A stretch of 64,000 bases of DNA from an uncultured Bacteroidales bacterium (GTDB taxonomy: Bacteria; Bacteroidota; Bacteroidia; Bacteroidales; WCHB1-69). This document shows positions 40,180 through 47,641 of this stretch, one piece after another; the stretch's first letter is position 1; each line of letters opens with the position of its first letter. Made by a program: the position numbers and the translations under genes. The stretch is taken from positions 310,001 through 374,000 of the forward strand of contig OMYJ01000001.1 in assembly GCA_900315245.1 (NCBI GenBank), given 5' to 3'. Below the pieces are notes generated by a model, which was not told the origin of the DNA, searched no databases, and saw only the letters and a program-made list of their open reading frames with translations.

Positions 40180-41583
40180 ATGAGCTTCAAACGATATAAC
40201 ATAGAAAATCTGGAAATCATCTCCGCAGGGGCGGAGGGAAAAGCCGTCGGCAAGGTCGATGGGCTGACGGTGTTCGTGCCGTATGCGGTGCCCGGCGACA
40301 TTGTCGATGTGGAAGTCTATAAACGCAAACGCGGCTATGCGGAGTGCAACCTACTGGCTATCAAGCAGCCGTCGCCAGACCGGGTGGTGCCGCCGTGCGG
40401 ACATTTCGGCCACTGCGGCGGATGCAAATGGCAGATGCTGACGTACGAAAAACAGCTGGAATTCAAACAGAAACAGGTCGAGGACAACTTCAAGCACCTC
40501 GGCAAGTTCGAGTTCCCGCCGCTGATGCCCATCCTTGGGTCGGAGAAGATTTACTACTACCGCAACAAGCTGGAATACACCTTTTCCACGATGCTGTGGC
40601 TGACCTACGATGACATGAAACGGCAGGAGCAGGGCGAATTCTTCGAAAACCGCTGTCTCGGATTCCACGTGCCCGGCATGTTCGATAAGATCTTGGATAT
40701 CCAGCACTGCTGGCTGCAGGCAGCCCCGAGCAACGACATCCGCCTCTTCTGCAAGCAATATGCCATCGAGCACAACCTCGACTTCTACGACCCGCGCCAA
40801 CAGAAAGGGCTGTTGCGCAATCTCATCATCCGCACCGCCTCCACCGGCGACCTGATGGTGGTGCTCATCGTCACGAAGTACAACCAAGAGGTGAAAGATA
40901 TGTTGGCCGCCTTGATGGATCGCTTCCCCGAAATCACCTCTCTGACTTTCGTCATCAACACCAAGCTCAACGACGCCATCTTCGACCTGCCGTTCCACCT
41001 GTACGCCGGTCAGGATTACATCACCGAAAAGATGGAGAACCTGCAGTTCAAGGTCGGCCCGAAATCCTTCTATCAAACCAACAGCGAGCAGGCCTATAAC
41101 CTTTATAAGGTGGTGCGCGAATTTGCTGATATACAAAAAGATGAGGTTGTTTATGACCTATTTACCGGCACCGGCACGATTGCCAATTTCGTAGCGCACC
41201 AGGCCAAGCGGGTGGTCGGTATCGAGTACGTGGATACCGCCGTGGAGGACGCGAAGATCAACTCCGCGCAGAACCACATCACGAACACAGAGTTCGTGGT
41301 GGGCGACATGGCGAAGATCTTCACCGACCAGTTCATCGCGCAGCACGGAAAACCGGACGTCATCATTTCCGACCCGCCGCGCGCCGGCATGCACCCGAAC
41401 GTCATCGAGCAGCTGCTGAAGCTGGAGGTTCCCCGCATCGTCTATGTGAGCTGCAACCCCGCCACACAGGCCCGCGACCTCACCTTGCTCGACCCGAAGT
41501 ACCGTGTGGAAAAGGTGCAGCCCGTGGACATGTTCCCGCACACGCAGCACGTGGAGAACGTGGTATTGCTGAAACTGCGGTAA
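40180..41583 (+). CDS. rlmD: 23S rRNA (uracil-C5)-methyltransferase, RlmD/RumA family
   Basis: 467 residues. N-terminal TRAM-like domain (LEIISAGAEGKAVGKVDGLTVFVPYAVPGDIVDVEVYKRKRGYAEC), Fe-S cysteines C73, C79, C82 (CGHFGHCGGC) and a later Cys in IQHCWLQ, then the SAM fold (VVYDLFTGTGTIANFVA), SDPPRAGMHPNV and the nucleophile C425 in VSCNPATQ. Family members methylate U1939 (RlmD) or U747 (RlmC) of 23S rRNA or tRNA U54; the cluster cysteines fit RlmD, but the exact site cannot be told from sequence. GC content of this gene is higher than its neighbours. Confidence 0.88.
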   Translation: MSFKRYNIENLEIISAGAEGKAVGKVDGLTVFVPYAVPGDIVDVEVYKRKRGYAECNLLAIKQPSPDRVVPPCGHFGHCGGCKWQMLTYEKQLEFKQKQVEDNFKHLGKFEFPPLMPILGSEKIYYYRNKLEYTFSTMLWLTYDDMKRQEQGEFFENRCLGFHVPGMFDKILDIQHCWLQAAPSNDIRLFCKQYAIEHNLDFYDPRQQKGLLRNLIIRTASTGDLMVVLIVTKYNQEVKDMLAALMDRFPEITSLTFVINTKLNDAIFDLPFHLYAGQDYITEKMENLQFKVGPKSFYQTNSEQAYNLYKVVREFADIQKDEVVYDLFTGTGTIANFVAHQAKRVVGIEYVDTAVEDAKINSAQNHITNTEFVVGDMAKIFTDQFIAQHGKPDVIISDPPRAGMHPNVIEQLLKLEVPRIVYVSCNPATQARDLTLLDPKYRVEKVQPVDMFPHTQHVENVVLLKLR

Positions 41584-41619
41584 AACTGACGGAAGACGTG
41601 CTTTAAGGTTGACTTAGAT

Positions 41620-41672
41620 AAAAGATTATAACTATGACTATGACTTTGGCTATTGGCTGTTCGCTTTTAACT
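41620..41672. repeat. AACTATG hexamers and GGCTATT heptamers in a spacer
   Basis: ATAACTATGACTATGACTTTGGCTATTGGC-type mixture of two repeat families (those of 6344 and 24142). Confidence 0.7.
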
Positions 41673-41697
41673 ATTCGACCCTAATCCCTAAAAATTG

Positions 41698-41705
41698 TAT
41701 CTTTG
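41698..41705 (+). promoter_or_regulatory. -7 promoter box (TATCTTTG) of the small gene at 41726
   Basis: Exact match followed by CCGTC, 20 bases before the ATG. Confidence 0.8.
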
Positions 41706-41725
41706 CCGTCTAAAAAATAACGGTT

Positions 41726-41995
41726 ATGAATGAAAAGAAAATAGAAACCTCTGCTGCCCTCGGCAACGCATTAGTAGATAAAGTGGACCATTTCCTGCAC
41801 CATTTCACCAGCTATGCCACGGATTTGGAAGTGGGCATTCATCCCGAGACTTTCGACATCATCCTGGACAGTCCCAACAAAATTCCCGAAGACTACCGCC
41901 GTCACAACATCGCGGATTTCATCCTCACCAACGAAAAAGGCTTGTACGAACCCGATGAGAAGGTGATCTTCCAAGTGGCGGAACACTATTTTTAA
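41726..41995 (+). CDS. Conserved-looking 89-residue protein of unknown function
   Basis: 89 residues, soluble and acidic, no signal peptide or TM: MNEKKIETSAALGNALVDKVDHFLHHFTSY... then GIHPETFDIILDSPNKIPEDYRRHNIADFILTNEKG and VIFQVAEHYF. The ideal promoter spacing and good codon use make it a real gene. No motif recognised. It precedes holA but is separated by 100 bases of repeat and palindrome DNA. Confidence 0.72.
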   Translation: MNEKKIETSAALGNALVDKVDHFLHHFTSYATDLEVGIHPETFDIILDSPNKIPEDYRRHNIADFILTNEKGLYEPDEKVIFQVAEHYF

Positions 41996-42030
41996 CGATG
42001 ACACGATGAAAAACGATGAATGGCGATGAA
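41994..42030. repeat. CGATGAAA-family repeat after the small gene
   Basis: Starts at the stop codon (TTTTTAACGATGACACGATG), with four CGATGA units spaced 8-10 bp. Confidence 0.78.
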
Positions 42031-42032
42031 TT

Positions 42033-42056
42033 GTAGGGGTGTATCGCATACACCCA
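42033..42056. repeat. Palindrome GTAGGGGTGTAT-CGC-ATACACCC
   Basis: 8-bp perfect stem GGGTGTAT/ATACACCC around a CGC loop. Same architecture as 44678-44700 and the same GTAGGG opening as the 28-bp palindromes. Confidence 0.9.
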
Positions 42057-42098
42057 ACGTATCGCAAACGTGCGTCGGACAATAACAAACGACATATT

Positions 42099-43121
42099 AT
42101 GGCGAAAGGAAAAAGTTCAGAAAAAGCAGTCACATACAGCGACCTCGTGGCGCAAATCAAGAACAAACAGTTTGCGCCTGTCTATTTGTTGCACGGAGAG
42201 GAACCATTTTTCATTGACCGACTCTGCAAGATGTTCGAGGAAGGCATCCTGGAACCTGAAGAGCGCGACTTCAACCAGGTGGTATTGTACGGAAAGGATA
42301 CGGAAGTGGATATGGTGATCGCCAATGCCAAACAGTTTCCCTTCGGCAGCCCCTACCGCGTTGTGATTCTGAAAGAGGCCAAAGAGCTGAAAAAAATAGA
42401 GTTATTGGATTCCTACGTGGAAAACCCAAGTCCGCAAACTATTCTTGTCGTCTGCTACAAATATGGTAAACTGAAACAAGCCAAAACCTACAACAAAAAC
42501 GGAGTCGTTTTCGTGTCGGAAGGGGTTAAGGACTGGAATCTCGCCGCCTGGATTCAAGACCTCGCGAGCCAAACGTTCAACTACAAGCTGAACCCGCAAA
42601 CCGCCGCCGTCCTAAGCGAACATATCGGAAATGATTTGTCCCGCATCTTCACCGAATTCCAAAAGCTACAGGTAGTACTGCCGGCTGGTAGCGAAATCAC
42701 CCCGGAAGTAGTCGAGAAGTACATCGGTATCAGCAAGGAATACAACATTTTCGAACTACAAGACGCTTTGGGCTCCCGGAATCTGCCGAAAGTCTATAAC
42801 ATCATGCTCAACTTCACGATGCACCTGAAGGACAATCCGAACATCCGCACTATCTCCATGCTGTATTCCTATTATCACAAAATGATCCGCTACCATCTTC
42901 TGCCCGACAAAAGCAATGACGCGCTGAAAACCGTTTTCGGCAACCTGTCGCCGAACTTTATCGCCCGAAACGTCGGAATCGCCAACAACCACACCTTGCC
43001 GCAATTAACCCGAATCATTTCAATATTAAGGGAATACGATGTTAAATCCAAAGGCGTGGATGCCAATATCGATGAAGGAGAGCTGTTGAAAGAGATGATT
43101 TACAAGATTACCCATGTATAA
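42099..43121 (+). CDS. holA: DNA polymerase III delta subunit HolA
   Basis: Clamp-loader subunit that opens the beta clamp. 340 residues from the ATG at 42099 (MAKGKSSEKAVTYSDLVAQIKNKQFAPVYLLHGEEPFFIDRLC). The upstream in-frame extension was rejected because it runs through the palindrome. PVYLLHGEEPFFIDRL, LVVCYKYGKLKQAK, LASQTFNYKLNPQTAAVLSEHIGNDLSRIFTEFQKL and YNIFELQDALGSRN are characteristic of HolA. It overlaps the following endonuclease gene by eight bases if that gene starts at 43114. Confidence 0.92.
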   Translation: MAKGKSSEKAVTYSDLVAQIKNKQFAPVYLLHGEEPFFIDRLCKMFEEGILEPEERDFNQVVLYGKDTEVDMVIANAKQFPFGSPYRVVILKEAKELKKIELLDSYVENPSPQTILVVCYKYGKLKQAKTYNKNGVVFVSEGVKDWNLAAWIQDLASQTFNYKLNPQTAAVLSEHIGNDLSRIFTEFQKLQVVLPAGSEITPEVVEKYIGISKEYNIFELQDALGSRNLPKVYNIMLNFTMHLKDNPNIRTISMLYSYYHKMIRYHLLPDKSNDALKTVFGNLSPNFIARNVGIANNHTLPQLTRIISILREYDVKSKGVDANIDEGELLKEMIYKITHV

Positions 43122-44247
43122 AATGAAAAATATTCGGTTTTGTCTTGTAGAGACGCGCAACGGAACGTCTCTACAAACGGCATTATTGTTGCTATGCTTG
43201 TTCATCGCAACAGTCGTCCACGCCCAAATTCCGCAGGGTTATTATGCTGCCGCTGAGAACAAAAGCGGACAAGAACTGCGCACGGCCATGCACAACATTA
43301 TTAAAAATCATACATCTTTGTCATACAATGAGTTGTGGCAGGCTTTCTATACTACTGATGTACGTCCCGACAACGGCAAAGTGTGGGACATGTACTCTGA
43401 CCGTCCCGGCGGAACCCCCGCCTACTATTTCACCTTTGGAAGCGACCAGTGTGGAAACTACTCCGGTGAGGGTGACTGCTACAACCGCGAGCACTCCGTT
43501 CCGAAAAGCTGGTTCGGCGGCAGTGTCGCACCCATGTACACCGACCTCTTCCACCTCGTTCCTACTGACGGCTTCGTCAACTCCAAACGAAGCAACCTAC
43601 CGCTCGGCAAGGTGATCAATGCGACTTGGACCAGCACCAACGGCAGCAAAGTGGGTACGTCTAACATTTCCGGTTACTCAGGGTCGGTGTTCGAACCTAT
43701 CGATGGTTTCAAAGGCGACTTCGCCCGCATCTACTTCTACATGGCTGTTTGCTACATGGACAAAAACCTCAGTGTGGAAACACTGTCCAACTTTTCCGGC
43801 GGCGACCTCAAACCATGGACGAAAGAACTGCTGCTCCAATGGGCCGCCATGGATCCTGTGAGTCAGAAAGAGATCGACCGCAACAATGCCGTTTATCAAC
43901 GCCAACACAACCGCAACCCGTTTATCGACCACCCCGAACTGGCGGAGAAAATTTTCGGTAACGACTCAAGCCCATTCACTACTGGTATTTCAAACTATTC
44001 CAACCAACATGGCTGGAACGTGTATCCAAACCCTGTCACTTCCACAATCAATATCAAATCTCTTGATAATCAAACTGATAAATTAACAGTTGAGCTTCAA
44101 GATATTGCTGGAAGAACACTGATGACCCAACAATTTGACAATATCGACAACATTCAGATAGATTTATCCAAATTTCCCATCGGACCCTATCTGATAAAAT
44201 TGTCCTCCGAACATGGCATTCAAATCCATAAAATCGTAAAACAATGA
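43114..44247 (+). CDS. Secreted endonuclease I-family nuclease with type IX sorting domain
   Basis: 377 residues if ATG 43114 is used (374 from ATG 43123). Endonuclease I (Vvn/NucM) motifs: SGEGDCYNREHSVPKSWFGG with catalytic H127, MYTDLFHLVPTDGFVNSKRSN with H147. The hydrophobic core ALLLLCLFIATVVHAQ ends in a signal-peptidase site; before it, residues 10-22 are encoded by a 32-bp AGAGACG palindrome. The C-terminal 75 residues are a T9SS type A sorting domain (WNVYPNPVTSTINI...YLIKLSS...HKIVKQ). It likely degrades extracellular DNA. ATGA overlap with queD at the 3' end. Confidence 0.9.
   Translation: MYKMKNIRFCLVETRNGTSLQTALLLLCLFIATVVHAQIPQGYYAAAENKSGQELRTAMHNIIKNHTSLSYNELWQAFYTTDVRPDNGKVWDMYSDRPGGTPAYYFTFGSDQCGNYSGEGDCYNREHSVPKSWFGGSVAPMYTDLFHLVPTDGFVNSKRSNLPLGKVINATWTSTNGSKVGTSNISGYSGSVFEPIDGFKGDFARIYFYMAVCYMDKNLSVETLSNFSGGDLKPWTKELLLQWAAMDPVSQKEIDRNNAVYQRQHNRNPFIDHPELAEKIFGNDSSPFTTGISNYSNQHGWNVYPNPVTSTINIKSLDNQTDKLTVELQDIAGRTLMTQQFDNIDNIQIDLSKFPIGPYLIKLSSEHGIQIHKIVKQ
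43145..43176. repeat. AGAGACG palindrome inserted in a signal-peptide coding region
   Basis: TTGTAGAGACG (43145-43155) and CGTCTCTACAA (43166-43176), perfect 11-bp stem with a 10-nt loop, read in frame as LVETRNGTSLQ. Confidence 0.92.
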
Positions 44248-44681
44248 GTATCATTAAGATAACCAAACAATTCTCCTTTGAAATGGCACATGCGCTACGC
44301 AACTACGACGGGTTGTGCCGCAACATCCACGGCCATTCCTACAAGATGGACATCACTCTCGCCGGACAACCGCTACATGATGAATCTTCGCCCAAAAATG
44401 GTATGGTGATGGATTTTGGAGACCTGAAACGGCTTGTCAATGAAGAAATTATATCTTTACTGGATCATGCCTTGGTGCTGAATGCCAAAACCGATGCACA
44501 ACTTGTTGATGTATTGAAACAAAATTACGAGAAAATTGTCATCGTGGATTTCCAACCGACCACCGAAAACCTTTTGAACTTCATTGCCGGAAAAATTCAG
44601 ACTCGGTTACCTGATGATGTGAAACTGACCTGCGTGCGCTTGCGGGAAACCGACACCTCGTATGCGGAATGGATGCCGTAG
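44244..44681 (+). CDS. queD: 6-carboxy-5,6,7,8-tetrahydropterin synthase QueD
   Basis: Second enzyme of queuosine/7-deazaguanine synthesis, converting dihydroneopterin triphosphate. 145 residues. Zinc ligands H16 (FEMAHAL), H29 and H31 (IHGHSY); C25 is the catalytic cysteine; DHALVLN and the closing RLRETDTSYAEW with its conserved Glu complete the fold. Starts in an ATGA overlap with the nuclease gene. Its stop codon TAG is the second to fourth base of a GTAGGGACGTAT palindrome. Confidence 0.93.
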   Translation: MSIIKITKQFSFEMAHALRNYDGLCRNIHGHSYKMDITLAGQPLHDESSPKNGMVMDFGDLKRLVNEEIISLLDHALVLNAKTDAQLVDVLKQNYEKIVIVDFQPTTENLLNFIAGKIQTRLPDDVKLTCVRLRETDTSYAEWMP

Positions 44682-44700
44682 GGACGTATCGCATACGTCC
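44678..44700. repeat. Palindrome GTAGGGACGTAT-CGC-ATACGTCC filling the queD/CBS gap
   Basis: 8-bp stem GGACGTAT/ATACGTCC with CGC loop. It supplies the queD stop codon and occupies nearly the whole space between two convergent genes. Confidence 0.93.
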
Positions 44701-44704
44701 ACTT

Positions 44705-45388
44705 TTATTGGAGAATATCAACAGGGGTGACCATGCCTTGGAGGGTGCCATCGGCGCGACCATTATCCGTGATGAACAACATATCCAGACGTACTTTGCG
44801 TGTTTTGGAACGCTGGAATTTGAGACTGACATCTTCCACCGTTGTATTTGGATCAATGAAGCCGTAATGCGCCACTGATTCGTCCGCCAGATGAATAAAA
44901 TCCGTTATATCTCTGAATTTCAACGTTTCCGAAAGAAGAGCGGAACCATTTTCCGCCACAATCCTCATAAGGGTTTTAGCACTGAACACCCCGACAATCC
45001 GATGGTTTTCCACAATCGGGATGTAAGAATAGTCGTTGCGATGCATCACCTTGACGGCGGCGAGAACGGAATCCTCCGGCGAGGGGGCGAAAATCTGTCC
45101 CGCACGGATGGCCACACGCATTAACGTCACCGGATTAAGCGAATAGTAGAGGTTGTTGACCTGCCGTACCGCTTGGTCAGTGACAATAACCATGTCGTTA
45201 CCCGCCTTCGACCAATCGTAGTGCGACAACAGGTTGCGTAACATTCTACAGAATGCAAGATTGCTGCGAAGACCCTTGTACTGGGGCATCTGCTCCAGTT
45301 CCTTCATCTCCGAGACATTCAGGTTGTTGAGTGCCCATTCTTCGATCTCACGATATCGTTCCAAAAATTGTCCTGCCTTGTTTTCCAT
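44705..45388 (-). CDS. HEPN-like / CBS-pair domain protein
   Basis: 227 residues. The first 90 are helical and contain RNLLSH (R51-N52-x3-H56), a form of the RX4H motif of HEPN nucleotidyl/ribonuclease-type domains. Residues about 95-225 are a CBS pair (AGQIFAPSPEDSVLAAVKVMHRNDYSYIPIVENHRIVGVFSAKTLMRIV ... TTVEDVSLKFQRSKTRKVRLDMLFITDNGRADGTLQGMVTPVDIL), which usually binds adenosine nucleotides. The CBS call is solid; the HEPN call is my inference from one motif and helical context. Convergent with queD; own promoter box 20 bases upstream. Confidence 0.8.
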   Translation of the reverse strand: MENKAGQFLERYREIEEWALNNLNVSEMKELEQMPQYKGLRSNLAFCRMLRNLLSHYDWSKAGNDMVIVTDQAVRQVNNLYYSLNPVTLMRVAIRAGQIFAPSPEDSVLAAVKVMHRNDYSYIPIVENHRIVGVFSAKTLMRIVAENGSALLSETLKFRDITDFIHLADESVAHYGFIDPNTTVEDVSLKFQRSKTRKVRLDMLFITDNGRADGTLQGMVTPVDILQ

Positions 45389-45408
45389 TTTCCTTACATT
45401 ATATGCGG

Positions 45409-45416
45409 CAAAAGTA
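45409..45416 (-). promoter_or_regulatory. -7 promoter box (TACTTTTG) of the CBS gene
   Basis: Minus-strand TAnnTTTG followed by CCGC, 20 bases before the ATG. Confidence 0.78.
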
Positions 45417-45423
45417 CAAAATA

Positions 45424-45468
45424 AGGTTCAAAGTTCAACAGCCAATAGCTAAAAGCCAATAGCTAATA
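45424..45468. repeat. GGTTCAA and AGCCAATAGCTA heptamer arrays at the PHP gene 3' end
   Basis: On the minus strand the PHP stop TAG opens TAGCTATTGGC, TTTTAGCTATTGGC, then GTTGAACTTTGAACC. Confidence 0.85.
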
Positions 45469-46302
45469 CACAAACCTGCCTTTTTCGACATCAAACCGTG
45501 CGGTGTGGTCGAAGCCGCAGCGTTGCAATTCTGCCAATGCCTCGGGCACGAACAGTATCAATTCTTCCGCTTTGTGCGCATCGGTGCTCACAATCACGGG
45601 AATATCGGCTTTGCGAGCTTTCATCAGCAGTTCCGTGGAGGGATAAAAATGGTCGCAACGCTTCTTGTATAATCCACGGGTATTCACCTCAATGATAACA
45701 TCGTGTCGTTTAATCAGCTGTATCGCTTTGTCGGCCAACACTTTGTACCAGCTCTCGTCTTCAGTGAAAAAGCGATCGCGATTGTGCATCTTGATTTTGT
45801 CGAAATGGGCGATGATGTCCAAGTGCTGCGTCTCCAGCATCTCGAATGTCTGCTCCCAAAAAGCAGTGACCGCAGCCTTGATGTCATTGCCGAACAAGTC
45901 GCGCAAGCCGTTGTCATAAATTTCTTGCTTGGAACCGTCAATGAACCAAAGTCCGTCGCCATGAGGAGGCCGCACAAGATGCACGCCTCCAATGACGTAG
46001 TCGAGATTATAAGTCGTGCGCCAAACGTCAAAATCCTTGGTAATACCTGGAACAAATTCGCATTCCAATGATTTCAGCAACTTGATGTCTGTTTTCTGTT
46101 GCAACTGATCAATTTCGCTTACATATTCTGGAATTCTTTCCTCTGAAATGGCAAAATTATTCTCAAACGGCACAGAAGAATGCGAAGAGAAACCGAGCTG
46201 CAGAAGTCCGCATTTCTCGGCCTCGCGCACATGCTCCTCCAACGTGCTCTTGCCGTCACAATAGAGACTGTGGGTATGATAGTTAGCGGGGTAATGGTTC
46301 AT
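45463..46302 (-). CDS. PHP-family histidinol-phosphatase
   Basis: 279 residues. PHP metallophosphoesterase motifs: NYHTHSLYCDGKS near the N-terminus, FSSHSSVPF, LECEFVPG, YVIGGVHLV, IIAHFDKIKMHN, IEVNTRGLYKK, and the ending VSTDAHKAEEL. This matches HisJ/HisK-type histidinol-phosphatases (L-histidinol phosphate to L-histidinol), though no his genes lie nearby and other phosphoester substrates remain possible. ATG at 46302 follows the serine-hydrolase gene on the minus strand across a repeat array, so the two may be co-transcribed. Confidence 0.85.
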   Translation of the reverse strand: MNHYPANYHTHSLYCDGKSTLEEHVREAEKCGLLQLGFSSHSSVPFENNFAISEERIPEYVSEIDQLQQKTDIKLLKSLECEFVPGITKDFDVWRTTYNLDYVIGGVHLVRPPHGDGLWFIDGSKQEIYDNGLRDLFGNDIKAAVTAFWEQTFEMLETQHLDIIAHFDKIKMHNRDRFFTEDESWYKVLADKAIQLIKRHDVIIEVNTRGLYKKRCDHFYPSTELLMKARKADIPVIVSTDAHKAEELILFVPEALAELQRCGFDHTARFDVEKGRFVY

Positions 46303-46304
46303 TA

Positions 46305-46342
46305 TATAATGGTTATGGGTTATAGGTTATGGGTTATTGAAG
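46305..46342. repeat. ATAACCC heptamer array between serine hydrolase and PHP genes
   Basis: On the minus strand the serine-hydrolase stop lies in GCTTCAATAA, followed by CCCATAA, CCTATAA, CCCATAA, CC up to the PHP start. Same core as 1027 and 62575. Confidence 0.9.
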
Positions 46343-47599
46343 CTCTTCCTCTTCCGTTACCTCCTCTTGTATGCCATCGAGTATGTTGAGCATTTGGTCG
46401 CTGCGGCCGACATGGGCTTTATTGTAGAGGTTGCTGAGGAAGATAATCACCACGTTGTCAGAGGGGCGGTAGAGGAAAAGATTCTGGAATCCGTTCCAAA
46501 GACCGCCGTGATAGACTAATTTTCCATGCGTGGGACTCTCTTCAATTCGATAGCCGTAGCCGTAGATGCTTTTGGGTAGCATGCCGTCTTTCAGCTGGTT
46601 TTCGCGCTGCGAGGCGAGGTCAACCCACTCCTTTGGAAGAATTTTGTAATCGATAAACATTGCGTTGGCCCAGCGGAGCATGTCTTCCACATTGGAATAG
46701 ACTCCTTTGTCGCCAAGAACACCGTTCAAACGGTCGTATCGGGCGGCGACAGCCACTTTCCGGTGCCCGCAAGCAATTGGAATATCCATCGGCAGCGGTT
46801 TAACGTTCACATCTTCCGCTTTCGGATCCACATCAGCATACTTTTTCCCGTGTTTGGCATCAATACCTACCAATTCTGTGAAAAAGCAAGTGTTTTTCAT
46901 ACCGGCTGGTTTGAAAATATTATCATGGACATACTCTTCAAAGGGTTTACCGGACACTTTCGCCACCAACGCAGCCAAAATCGCATAATTAGTGTTTACA
47001 TACTCAAACTTAGTGCCTGTGGCGAAGGTCTTTGCATACTTCTGCTTTTCCAAAACACGCAGAAGTTGCTGATTATCAACAAACGCCGAAGGTCCATACA
47101 GGGAATACTTGAACTTAAAGTACTCTGGAATGCCTGTGGTATGAGTCAGCAAATGCTTGATAGTCACGCCACTGTAAGGCAGATTCGGAAAATATTCTGT
47201 AATCGTATCATCAAGACTGATTTTTCCTTGCGCACAAAGTTGTAATATCGCCACTGCCGTAAATTGTTTGGAGATAGAGGCGAGGTCAAACAGGGTGGTT
47301 TCGGTAATCTGATTGTCTTCCGCCGGATTGCAGCGCGGGGGCTCTCCCGTCAGACGAAGTTCCCCGTAGGCATGTTCCACCAGCACCGTGTCGCGCACCG
47401 CCACCAACATCACTCCGTTCAGCTTTTGCGACATATCATTGGCCACAAATTCCAGTCCTTCAACATCATAGCGATCAACGATGGTGTCCCACAGCTGTTG
47501 CAGATATTGTTCTTCCGTAAGAAAAAGCGTATAAGTGTCTGCTCGCAGCGACAATGCGAGGCACAAAAGTACGGCTATAGAAAATAATGCCTTTTTCAT
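46334..47599 (-). CDS. Exported beta-lactamase-like serine hydrolase
   Basis: 421 residues from the ATG at 47599 (a GTG one codon upstream was rejected). Signal peptide MKKALFSIAVLLCLALSLRA. Class C beta-lactamase/AmpC-like motifs: S108-I-S-K111 (SxxK), YVN in FEYVNTNYAIL, and HGG in LVYHGGLWNG. Members of this Pfam Beta-lactamase group include D-aminopeptidases, esterases and PBP4*-like carboxypeptidases, so resistance to beta-lactams should not be assumed. C-terminal tail is acidic (EEVTEEEELQ). Confidence 0.88.
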   Translation of the reverse strand: MKKALFSIAVLLCLALSLRADTYTLFLTEEQYLQQLWDTIVDRYDVEGLEFVANDMSQKLNGVMLVAVRDTVLVEHAYGELRLTGEPPRCNPAEDNQITETTLFDLASISKQFTAVAILQLCAQGKISLDDTITEYFPNLPYSGVTIKHLLTHTTGIPEYFKFKYSLYGPSAFVDNQQLLRVLEKQKYAKTFATGTKFEYVNTNYAILAALVAKVSGKPFEEYVHDNIFKPAGMKNTCFFTELVGIDAKHGKKYADVDPKAEDVNVKPLPMDIPIACGHRKVAVAARYDRLNGVLGDKGVYSNVEDMLRWANAMFIDYKILPKEWVDLASQRENQLKDGMLPKSIYGYGYRIEESPTHGKLVYHGGLWNGFQNLFLYRPSDNVVIIFLSNLYNKAHVGRSDQMLNILDGIQEEVTEEEELQ

Positions 47600-47605
47600 C
47601 ACTAA

Positions 47606-47641
47606 TATACGCGAAGATACGTGCGAGACGCGGAGATATTA
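47606..47641. repeat. ATATCTCCGCG...GTATCTTCGCG element at the rho 3' end
   Basis: On the minus strand begins at the rho stop TAA. Related to 37326-37361 after dnaG. Confidence 0.78.

Noticed and set aside
42039..42098. Upstream extension of holA starting with GTG
   Set aside because: It would translate the intergenic palindrome; family similarity begins after the ATG at 42099.
46334..47599. Antibiotic-resistance beta-lactamase
   Set aside because: SxxK, YxN and HGG motifs are shared by many non-resistance serine hydrolases; sequence alone does not support a resistance call.
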